Assembly (NCBI GenBank): GCA_905236605.1
Contig: CAJORD010000129.1
Coordinates: 1-7,165 of the forward strand
Source: an uncultured Synergistales bacterium
GTDB lineage: Bacteria > Synergistota > Synergistia > Synergistales > Aminobacteriaceae
DNA: 7,165 nucleotides
Reading direction: 5' to 3'
This document shows positions 1 through 6,664 of the stretch, piece by piece. The notes under the pieces are model-generated. The model did no database searches, had not been told where the DNA came from, and saw nothing but the letters and a program-made list of their open reading frames with translations. Positions within the stretch are counted from its first letter, which is position 1, and each line of letters starts with the position of its first letter. A program made the position numbers and the translations under genes.

Positions 1-1
1 A

Positions 2-1309
2 TTAGGCGCAGAAGAAATTACGCGCGATATTCCAAATGTCGGCGAAGACATGTTACGCAATCTCGATGATGACGGCATTATCAGAATCGGTGCTGAAGTC
101 AGCGCGGGAGATATTCTTGTCGGTAAAGTAACGCCGAAGGGAGAATCGGATCAAACCCCCGAAGAAAAATTATTGCGCGCGATTTTTGGCGAAAAGGCTC
201 GAGAAGTTCGTGATAATTCGCTAAAACTCCCGAACGGTTCTTGGGGCAAAGTCGTAGATATAAAAAAAATGGACAGGGACAACACTCCCGAAGCGTTGGG
301 TTCTGGCGTCATTCGTTCAATAAAAGTTTACGTAGCACAGCGCCGAAAAATCACGGTTGGCGACAAAATGGCAGGCCGTCACGGAAATAAAGGCGTCGTT
401 AGTCGTATTTTGCCCGTCGAAGATATGCCATACTTGCCAGACGGAACGCCCGTTGATGTCGTTTTGAACCCGTTGGGCGTCCCTAGCCGAATGAATTTAG
501 GCCAAGTGCTTGAAACGATCATGGGCTTTGTAGCGCTCAATAATGGGTGGCATGTCTCTACGCCTGTCTTTGAAGGCGCAAACGAAAATGAAATTTTTGC
601 AGAGATGAAAAAGATTGCCGCCGAAAAATACAAAGACTTAACTGAAGACGGCATGATTACAATCCGTGACGGACGCACAGGCCGCCCGATGGATAAAAAA
701 GTTACGATCGGCTGCATGTACATGCTGAAATTAAATCACCTTGTCGATGATAAAATTCACGCTCGCTCGACAGGACCTTACAGTTTAATAACTCAGCAAC
801 CGTTAGGCGGGAAAGCTCAATTCGGTGGTCAGAGATTTGGAGAAATGGAAGTCTGGGCACTTGAAGGCTACGGCGCCGCGAACGTCTTGCAGGAAATTTT
901 GACGGTCAAGTCCGACGACATTAGAGGCCGCGATAAAACTTACGAACGAATCGTAAAAGGTCAGAGCCTTGTTAAGCCGGGCGTGCCAGAAAGTTTCAGA
1001 GTCCTCGTGAAAGAACTTCAGGGACTTGGCCTCGATGTTGAAGTTACGTTTGATGACGGTTCACAGGGCGATATTCCGCTTGAAGACGACGAGAAGCCAG
1101 TTTACACAGGTAAACCGCCGGAGGTCTTCCAGCCTATTAAAAAGCCTAGAAAGAATCGTAAATCGCAGCCTACGCTTGAAAATATCACAGAACCTGAGCC
1201 AGAGCCGGAAGTCTCACCAGAGCTCGCCGAAGTGGCCGCGGACATTTTCAAAGACGATACAAATAATTCAGAACCTACAACTTCAGACACTGGAGAGGGG
1301 GAAAATTAA
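2..1309 (+). CDS. rpoB: DNA-directed RNA polymerase beta subunit, C-terminal part (5' end outside window)
   Basis: The beta subunit forms one half of the RNA polymerase catalytic cleft. The frame is open from base 2, and its first residues (LGAEEITRDIPNVGE) match the conserved beta block LGPEEITADIPNVGE, so the true start lies upstream; the first in-window ATG at 50 is internal. About 435 residues are present. The motif GDKMAGRHGNKG (359-394) contains the two conserved lysines of the active centre (E. coli K1065 and K1073). The C-terminal Rpb2 domain 7 follows, with GGQRFGEMEVWALEGYGA and the clamp-contacting end LGLDVEV. The large insertion that E. coli carries before GDKMAGRHGNKG is absent. 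After the canonical end there is an extra tail of about 80 residues, first proline/lysine-rich, then acidic with an EPEPEPE run. The gene ends in TAA two bases before the rpoC start, consistent with one transcript. Identity is very secure; the role of the tail is unknown. Confidence 0.98.
   Translation, partial: LGAEEITRDIPNVGEDMLRNLDDDGIIRIGAEVSAGDILVGKVTPKGESDQTPEEKLLRAIFGEKAREVRDNSLKLPNGSWGKVVDIKKMDRDNTPEALGSGVIRSIKVYVAQRRKITVGDKMAGRHGNKGVVSRILPVEDMPYLPDGTPVDVVLNPLGVPSRMNLGQVLETIMGFVALNNGWHVSTPVFEGANENEIFAEMKKIAAEKYKDLTEDGMITIRDGRTGRPMDKKVTIGCMYMLKLNHLVDDKIHARSTGPYSLITQQPLGGKAQFGGQRFGEMEVWALEGYGAANVLQEILTVKSDDIRGRDKTYERIVKGQSLVKPGVPESFRVLVKELQGLGLDVEVTFDDGSQGDIPLEDDEKPVYTGKPPEVFQPIKKPRKNRKSQPTLENITEPEPEPEVSPELAEVAADIFKDDTNNSEPTTSDTGEGEN
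1292..1301 (+). promoter_or_regulatory. Ribosome binding site for rpoC
   Basis: A purine run GGAGAGGGGG lies inside the last codons of rpoB. Its 3' end is 10 bases before the TTG at 1312. It decides the start: no ATG occurs in the rpoC frame until the conserved RRERMGH block about 90 codons in, whereas translation from this TTG gives the expected beta' N-terminus. The placement inside the rpoB end suggests translational coupling of the two subunits (inference). Confidence 0.7.
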
Positions 1310-1311
1310 AC

Positions 1312-3270
1312 TTGGCAAAAAGAAAGGAAATTACGGGAGTTAGAATCAAGCTCGCAACTCCTGAAAGAATACACGAAATTTCTAAAGGCGAAGTCTTAAA
1401 GCCCGAAACGATTAATTACAGAACTTTGCGCCCCGAAGTCGATGGACTTTTCTGTGAAAGAATTTTTGGCCCGACTCGAAGCTACGAATGCAAATGCGGA
1501 AAATACAAACGCTCCGGCCCGAAGTTCAAAGGCGTAATTTGCGAAAATTGCGGCGTCGAAGTTACAGATAACCGCGTCCGACGTGAACGAATGGGCCATA
1601 TAGATTTGGCTGTTCCTGTCGTTCATATTTGGTACTTGAGAGGCATTCCTAGCCGTTTAAGTCTTTTACTTGGAACAAGCGCAAAAGATTTAGAGAAAGT
1701 AATTTATTTTGCTCCGTCTCGAAAAACGGAGAAAGGCTACAAAATCACAGAGACCGCTCGCCCGGATATTATTCAAAAGGGCGCAGTTATCTTTGAGAGT
1801 GAATTAAAAATCCATGCTCATTATCAGCCTGTCGGTTTTGAATACGAAGAAGCCTTCCAGCTTGACGGTATCGAAAACGTCCCTGTTAATGTCGGCGATG
1901 TAATTTCAGCGACACAAGTTGCAAAATTCAAAACTGATTACGGTGATGAAAGTTTGAAAGTCGAACCGGCTTTCATTCTTAGCGAGGACGATGAAGAACT
2001 AGGACTTGACGCGGGGGCTATCGTCCCTGCCTCTAAGGCCGATGATGACGCTGTACGCGCAAAAGTCGGCAACAGCGACGCTTTCATCGTTACGGGCGCA
2101 GTGAAGTTGCCGTATGTCAAAGGCCAAATTCTTTCACGCACAGAGCTAACGGCGCTTGAACATCAGTACCCCGGAAAATTCCGCGTTATGCGTCATGAGA
2201 AAGTCATTGACGACCCTAGCCATCTTGTAATTAATCCGGGAATGTCAATGTTCAGTCAAGGCGACGTAATTTTTGAACATCAGCAGCGAATTTGCCGCAA
2301 GTATGACGAAAATTTCTCTTCAGGAATTGGCGCGGACGGCGTTCAGGCTCTAATTAATAAATTGGACCTTGATACGCTCGCTGATTCTTTGCGCGAACAG
2401 ATCGCCGACACTACGGGCCAGAAAAAAAGAAAATTAATCAAGCGTCTTCAAGTCGTTGAGGATTTCAGAAAGAGCGACTCAAAACCGCAATCAATGATTT
2501 TAAACGTCCTGCCGGTTATCCCGCCGGATTTAAGGCCACTCGTTCAGCTTGACGGCGGACGCTTCGCAACGAGCGATCTTAATGATTTATATCGTCGTGT
2601 CATAAACCGAAATAACAGACTTAAAAAATTACAAGCCCTCAACGCTCCGGAAATCATCGTTCGCAACGAAAAACGAATGCTTCAAGAGTGCGTTGACGCT
2701 TTAATTGATAATGGCCGCGTCGGGAAAGCCGTGCTTGGTGCAGGCAACAGACCTTTGAAAAGTCTTACAGACTTGTTGCGCGGCAAGAAAGGCCGTTTCC
2801 GTCAGAACTTGCTCGGCAAACGCGTTGACTATTCCGGACGTTCGGTCATCGTCATTGGCCCGCAGTTAAAAATTTATCAATGCGGACTTCCTAAGCAGAT
2901 GGCGTTGGAACTCTTCAAGCCGTTTGTAATTCGTAGACTTGTCGAAGGCGGAATGGCTCTCAACGTCAAGCACGCAAAACGAAAAATTGAAAAGGGCGGC
3001 AGCGAAGTCTGGGAAATTCTTGAGAACATCATCAAAGATCACCCCGTCATGTTAAACCGCGCGCCGACTTTGCACAGATTGGGCATTCAAGCGTTCGAAC
3101 CGGTTTTAATGGAAGGCAAGGCGATTCGACTTCACCCGATGGTCTGCACGGCTTTCAATGCTGACTTCGACGGCGACCAAATGGCTGTTCACGTTCCCTT
3201 AAGTATCGAAGCACAGGCCGAAGCTCGTTTATTGATGCTATCGGCGAACAATTTGCTTTCACCGGCTTAG
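1312..3270 (+). CDS. rpoC: RNA polymerase beta' subunit, N-terminal segment up to an in-frame amber codon
   Basis: This 652-codon segment encodes the front half of beta'. It starts at TTG, two bases after the rpoB stop. Visible landmarks, numbered from the TTG: conserved block KPETINYRTLRPEVDGLFCERIFGP (residues 30-54, read in parts); the first zinc site with C60, C62, C77 and C80; an extra region of roughly 165 residues compared with E. coli between the IYF block (about 130) and the GIGADGV block (about 338), probably a lineage-specific beta'-insertion of the sandwich-barrel type (fold is inference); the lid/rudder region with LDGGRFATSDLNDLYRRV and RQNLLGKRVDYSGRSV; and the catalytic NADFDGD motif at 616-622, whose D618, D620 and D622 bind the active-site magnesium. 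Codon 653 is TAG. Homology continues without shift beyond it, so this is not a natural protein end: a product ending here would lack bridge helix, trigger loop and C-terminus. It should be read as part of one rpoC gene running to 6615. Confidence 0.93.
   Translation: MAKRKEITGVRIKLATPERIHEISKGEVLKPETINYRTLRPEVDGLFCERIFGPTRSYECKCGKYKRSGPKFKGVICENCGVEVTDNRVRRERMGHIDLAVPVVHIWYLRGIPSRLSLLLGTSAKDLEKVIYFAPSRKTEKGYKITETARPDIIQKGAVIFESELKIHAHYQPVGFEYEEAFQLDGIENVPVNVGDVISATQVAKFKTDYGDESLKVEPAFILSEDDEELGLDAGAIVPASKADDDAVRAKVGNSDAFIVTGAVKLPYVKGQILSRTELTALEHQYPGKFRVMRHEKVIDDPSHLVINPGMSMFSQGDVIFEHQQRICRKYDENFSSGIGADGVQALINKLDLDTLADSLREQIADTTGQKKRKLIKRLQVVEDFRKSDSKPQSMILNVLPVIPPDLRPLVQLDGGRFATSDLNDLYRRVINRNNRLKKLQALNAPEIIVRNEKRMLQECVDALIDNGRVGKAVLGAGNRPLKSLTDLLRGKKGRFRQNLLGKRVDYSGRSVIVIGPQLKIYQCGLPKQMALELFKPFVIRRLVEGGMALNVKHAKRKIEKGGSEVWEILENIIKDHPVMLNRAPTLHRLGIQAFEPVLMEGKAIRLHPMVCTAFNADFDGDQMAVHVPLSIEAQAEARLLMLSANNLLSPA
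3268..3270 (+). other. In-frame amber (TAG) codon inside rpoC
   Basis: Codon 653 of rpoC is TAG, in the context SPA-TAG-GRPVVTPTQD. In E. coli the matching block is SPANGEPIIVPSQD, and counting from the third catalytic aspartate (D622 here, D464 in E. coli) places the TAG exactly at the column of Asn495, with no gap. The column is polar and variable in families I recall (N in E. coli, D in B. subtilis). One base change could yield Ser (TCG), Gln (CAG), Lys (AAG) or Glu (GAG). There is no frameshift and no other internal stop in the remaining 1,114 codons. Possible meanings are a base-call or assembly error, a recent nonsense mutation, suppression, or a real gene split. The sequence alone does not decide. 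Confidence 0.97.
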
Positions 3271-3306
3271 GGACGTCCTGTCGTTACACCGACTCAAGAT
3301 ATAGTT

Positions 3307-6300
3307 TTGGGCGTATATTATTTAACGGACATGCGCGAAGGTCTTGACGGCGACGGAATGCACTTTACGGACATGAACGACGTTTTGTCAGCAGTTTCTC
3401 ACGGAACTGTTCACGTAAACGCGCGAATCTGGCTTAAAGAAAATCCGGAACTTTGGGGCTATCCTAAGGGGCGCAGGAAATTCACGAAAGATAATGACGC
3501 CGTGATCGTCAACAGTCATAACGATGTTGAAGGCGAGCCTCATGTAGTTTTCTTTGAGACTAGCCCCGGCCGCGTAATCTTTAATGACAAAATCGCCCCT
3601 GCTCTTCGTTTCGTTAATGAGCAGCTCGGGAAAAAGAAAATCGGTTCGCTTCTCGATGATGCTTATGACAAAGTCGATAGGCCCGGCGTCGTCGATATGC
3701 TTGACCAAATTAAATCGCTTGGCTATCACTGGGCAGCACGAAGCGGAATCAGTTTCGGCGTTCAGGCCGTTAGAATCCCGGACGAAAAGACGACGATAAC
3801 TCAAGCTACGCAAGCCGAAGATGACATCGCAAAAGAAAATTACGAAATGGGTTTATTAACTCATGATGAGTATCTCGATCAGAAAGGCAAGTTATGGGGA
3901 GCTGCCACAAATAACATAGCCGAAAAAATTAAAGAGCACATGAGCCCCGATAATCCTGTTCGTATGATGGTCGATAGCGGCGCGCGAGGTTCTCTCGGTC
4001 AGATGGGACAGATGGCCGGAATCCGCGGACTTATGGCCGACCCGACAGGAAAGACTATCGACTACCCGATCACAGCAAACTTCCGTGAGGGCATGAACAT
4101 GCTTGAATATTTCATTTCGACTCACGGTGCAAGAAAAGGACTTGCCGACACTGCATTACGAACGGCGAAATCAGGATATTTAACTCGTCGTCTTGTTGAC
4201 GTCGCGCAGGATTTAATTATCACTGAACACGACTGCGGCACGACTAAAGGAATTTGCATTCGTCCGTTACTTAGCGAAGGCAAAGTCATGATCGGCATAG
4301 CTGCACGAATTGCCGGACGTACCGCGCTCAATGATATTGAGAAAGACGGCGAAGTCTTTATTAAAGGCGGCGAAATCATCACCGAAGCGATCGCTAAAAA
4401 AATCGAAGACGCTGGCTTTGAAGAAATTTGGGTGAGAAGCCCTCTCGCGTGCGGTTTGAAAAAAGGCGTTTGCCAAAAGTGCTACGGTCATGATTTATCC
4501 TCGCGTAAACTTGTTCCAATCGGCGAGGCTGTCGGTGTCGTTGCTGCTCAATCAATCGGCGAACCCGGTACGCAGCTTACTATGAGAACTTTCCATACTG
4601 GCGGAGTTCGTTCTGCCGAAGACATCACACAAGGTCTTCCGAGAATCGAACAATTATTTGAAGTCCGAAGACCGAGAAAAGTTTGTATACTTGCCGGACT
4701 TGACGGTTTCATTAAGGACATCACAACCGAAGGTAAACGAAAAGTTATTGTTGAAGATTACGAAGGAAAAACGCTCACACACGCGATACCTTCAGGACAA
4801 GAAATTAAAGAGGGGATCGAAGTCGGACTTCCAGTTACAAAACTCACTCCTTTAACTGAAGGCAGCGTTGATCCGCAGCAATTACTCGAAGTTGATGGGA
4901 TCGACGCGGTGCAGCGAATGCTCGTTGATGAAATTCAGAACGTTTATAACTCGCAGGGCGTCAGCATTAACAACAAGCACATTGAAGTTATTTTGCGAAA
5001 AGTCGCGCCGCTTAACAAAGTTCGCGTTATCGAAGAAGGCGATACAAATTTCGTAGCAGGCGATATGGTCTGGGAGGACGAAGTCGAGAGAATTGAAAAG
5101 CAGATTCTTGACGATAACGAAAAGAGAATTTCTGACTCTGTAACAAGATTCGGCGGCGACATGTTGCTCTCAATCGACAAACCCGACGAAGCGATTATCG
5201 AAGCAGTCGGTCAGCCTTTGACGGAGGAGACGCTAAGGAAACTTTTAACGCCCGGAGTTACTGTGAAAATGTTCACAATCGAACACGAAGGTCAAGAAGT
5301 CGATGTCATAATCGGAAAAACGACATTTAGAAAACGACTTTTAGGTTTGCGTCTCGTTCGTGAGGTCAAAATGCCAAAAGGCAAAATGAAAAAATCGACT
5401 TTACTCGGTCCCGTCGAGATGAAGAGAATTACTGACCCAAGGCTCGAGCCTGCGATTATCCGTGTCAGAGATAGAGATTTGTTGACAAATATAACAAACG
5501 TAAAATGGGTCGCCGAAGACCTGACCGTCGGAAGTCGAACGGTCGCCGCTCATGATACTCTTGTTGACGAGCGAGCAGCTGAGAACATTACGCAAAGCGG
5601 TTTACGTGATTTCAAAGTCTGGAATAACGTCGAACATATTAACGTCGTTGATACTGTCAAGAAATTTTTGATGGACAAAGATTTATCCGACCGCGAAATT
5701 TATGAAGACGGCGAAGCGACCGGTAATTACGTTACAGAGGACATCATTAACTCAATCGCAACAGGCGAAATCGAAAAAATCGAAGTTGAAGACGGCGAGT
5801 CCACGATCATTCTTAATCGCACAGAAATTGTTGCTAAGGCGCTGACTTCAAAATTAAGAAATAAAATTCTTGTTCATGTTGACTTCCCGGAAGTTCCAGA
5901 GCCGGAAGTCGTTGAGACAGAGGCAGAAGCAGAAATCACCGAAGGCCAAGAGCAGAACGCACAGCCTGAAACGCCTGAAGCGCCCGAAACGACGCAAGAG
6001 CAGCAGCCTGCGCCGGTCGAAGCTACAGAAGCTCCAGCTGAGTCCGAAGTCAAGGCCGAAGAAGCTAAGAGCGAGGGAGAAGCTTCTGAGCCTAAGGGAA
6101 ATAAAAAGGACAAACAAGAGCCAGAGCCAGAGCCTTTGCCAAAATATTATGGCGGTCTTGAGCTTAAAGGGAAAATCATTGAAGAACTTGCAGCGGATAA
6201 TCCGGTTGACATTTATGTCAGGGCTGCAACTGCGCGTATGGAAGTCTGCCATTTAATTCGCGATTACACTTACGTGCAAAAGATGAGAGAGTTGCCCGAG

Positions 6301-6615
6301 TGCAAGCCGTTCATTCATGGAATCACGAAGGCGGCTCTTGCTACGGATAGTTTCTTAAGCGCGGCATCGTTCCAGCAAACTGCGCAGGTACTCGCTGGAG
6401 CAGCCGTTAAAGGTGAGCTTGACCCGTTAAGCGGCTTGAAAGAGAACGTCATAATCGGGCATTTAATCCCGGCAGGAACAGGAGCGGAAGCCTTCAGAAG
6501 GAAACCGGCCCCACGACGTCAATATCAAGACAAACAGCGGCCGAAATTTCAACAACGAAGAGATTTCAAAAAGCCTGCTCCAAGAATTCAAAGTCAAGAT
6601 TTATTCCACGAATAG
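3307..6615 (+). CDS. rpoC: RNA polymerase beta' subunit, C-terminal segment after the amber codon
   Basis: This is the continuation of beta'; homology begins at 3271 directly after the TAG (GRPVVTPTQDIVLG). The start given (TTG at 3307) is only the first possible initiator, with ATG at 3331 the next; both lie inside a conserved block and neither has a good Shine-Dalgarno sequence, so independent initiation is unlikely. Numbered on full-length beta': VDSGARGS block before the bridge helix; bridge helix PITANFREGMN onward (919-954, bases 4066-4173); second zinc site C975, C1047, C1054, C1057; trigger loop GEPGTQLTMRTFHTGG with M1091, R1092 and H1095 intact; no E. coli-type insertion within the trigger loop. 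Between GDTNFVAGD (about 1243) and HGITKAALATDSFLSAASF (1669) there are nearly 390 more residues than in E. coli, including an acidic Pro/Glu/Ala linker (about 1526-1610). After the canonical LKENVIIGHLIPAGTG there is a basic Arg/Gln/Pro-rich tail. The gene ends with TAG at 6613-6615, just before a terminator. Full length would be 1,767 residues, against 1,407 in E. coli. Confidence 0.93.
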   Translation: MGVYYLTDMREGLDGDGMHFTDMNDVLSAVSHGTVHVNARIWLKENPELWGYPKGRRKFTKDNDAVIVNSHNDVEGEPHVVFFETSPGRVIFNDKIAPALRFVNEQLGKKKIGSLLDDAYDKVDRPGVVDMLDQIKSLGYHWAARSGISFGVQAVRIPDEKTTITQATQAEDDIAKENYEMGLLTHDEYLDQKGKLWGAATNNIAEKIKEHMSPDNPVRMMVDSGARGSLGQMGQMAGIRGLMADPTGKTIDYPITANFREGMNMLEYFISTHGARKGLADTALRTAKSGYLTRRLVDVAQDLIITEHDCGTTKGICIRPLLSEGKVMIGIAARIAGRTALNDIEKDGEVFIKGGEIITEAIAKKIEDAGFEEIWVRSPLACGLKKGVCQKCYGHDLSSRKLVPIGEAVGVVAAQSIGEPGTQLTMRTFHTGGVRSAEDITQGLPRIEQLFEVRRPRKVCILAGLDGFIKDITTEGKRKVIVEDYEGKTLTHAIPSGQEIKEGIEVGLPVTKLTPLTEGSVDPQQLLEVDGIDAVQRMLVDEIQNVYNSQGVSINNKHIEVILRKVAPLNKVRVIEEGDTNFVAGDMVWEDEVERIEKQILDDNEKRISDSVTRFGGDMLLSIDKPDEAIIEAVGQPLTEETLRKLLTPGVTVKMFTIEHEGQEVDVIIGKTTFRKRLLGLRLVREVKMPKGKMKKSTLLGPVEMKRITDPRLEPAIIRVRDRDLLTNITNVKWVAEDLTVGSRTVAAHDTLVDERAAENITQSGLRDFKVWNNVEHINVVDTVKKFLMDKDLSDREIYEDGEATGNYVTEDIINSIATGEIEKIEVEDGESTIILNRTEIVAKALTSKLRNKILVHVDFPEVPEPEVVETEAEAEITEGQEQNAQPETPEAPETTQEQQPAPVEATEAPAESEVKAEEAKSEGEASEPKGNKKDKQEPEPEPLPKYYGGLELKGKIIEELAADNPVDIYVRAATARMEVCHLIRDYTYVQKMRELPECKPFIHGITKAALATDSFLSAASFQQTAQVLAGAAVKGELDPLSGLKENVIIGHLIPAGTGAEAFRRKPAPRRQYQDKQRPKFQQRRDFKKPAPRIQSQDLFHE
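5887..6141 (+). other. Acidic low-complexity linker within beta'
   Basis: About 85 residues (beta' 1526-1610) are dominated by Glu, Pro, Ala, Gln, Ser and Thr, with runs such as EPEPEPLPK at the end and EVPEPEVVETEAEAE at the start. This looks like a disordered spacer inside the C-terminal insertion, joining a folded part upstream to the conserved clamp-binding end of beta' downstream. The biased codons (GAA/GAG, CCA/CCG, GCA/GCT) create long open frames on the opposite strand and in the +2 frame, which are artefacts. The length of this linker is likely to vary between relatives (inference). Confidence 0.8.
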
Positions 6616-6617
6616 AG

Positions 6618-6658
6618 AAAAAAAATTAACTTCTGGACAAATTGTCCAGAAGTTTTTT
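6618..6658. terminator. Bidirectional intrinsic terminator between rpoC and the aminotransferase gene
   Basis: A perfect inverted repeat has arms AACTTCTGGACAA (6628-6640) and TTGTCCAGAAGTT (6642-6654) around one central base; as RNA it would form about 11 pairs with a five-base loop. On the plus strand it runs into six T (6653-6658), and on the minus strand the A run at 6618-6625 gives eight T, so it can end transcription from both sides. It begins just after the rpoC stop and ends just before the stop of the convergent aminotransferase gene, which supports both 3' ends. Confidence 0.93.
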
Positions 6659-6664
6659 ATAAAA

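Noticed and set aside
379..723. A 114-codon minus-strand open frame inside rpoB.
   Set aside because: It is antisense to conserved beta residues, with no motif or ribosome binding site.
3268..3270. The interruption as a frameshift or an inserted element.
   Set aside because: The frame is the same on both sides, with no gap against E. coli beta' and no repeats or foreign sequence at the site; it is a single stop codon only.
3271..3293. Palindrome GGACGTCC directly after the TAG, and a small GTCG/CGAC inverted repeat just beyond, considered as a recoding stem-loop.
   Set aside because: The palindrome has no loop and the second stem has only four pairs. Neither is strong enough for a readthrough or pyrrolysine-type element, and the 3' context (TAG-GGA-CGT) does not match the known leaky TAG-CAR-YYA motif.
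3388..3813. A 141-codon open frame on the minus strand inside rpoC.
   Set aside because: It is antisense to strongly conserved beta' coding sequence, resembles no family I know, and has no start signal; it is a shadow of codon use.
5854..6256. Open frames of about 130 codons over the acidic linker, one on the minus strand (5854-6252) and one in another plus frame (5870-6256).
   Set aside because: They mirror the biased composition of the Pro/Glu/Ala linker: one is Leu/Phe/Arg-rich, the other Lys/Arg/Ser-rich. They have no recognisable motif or ribosome binding site and lie wholly inside the conserved rpoC frame.
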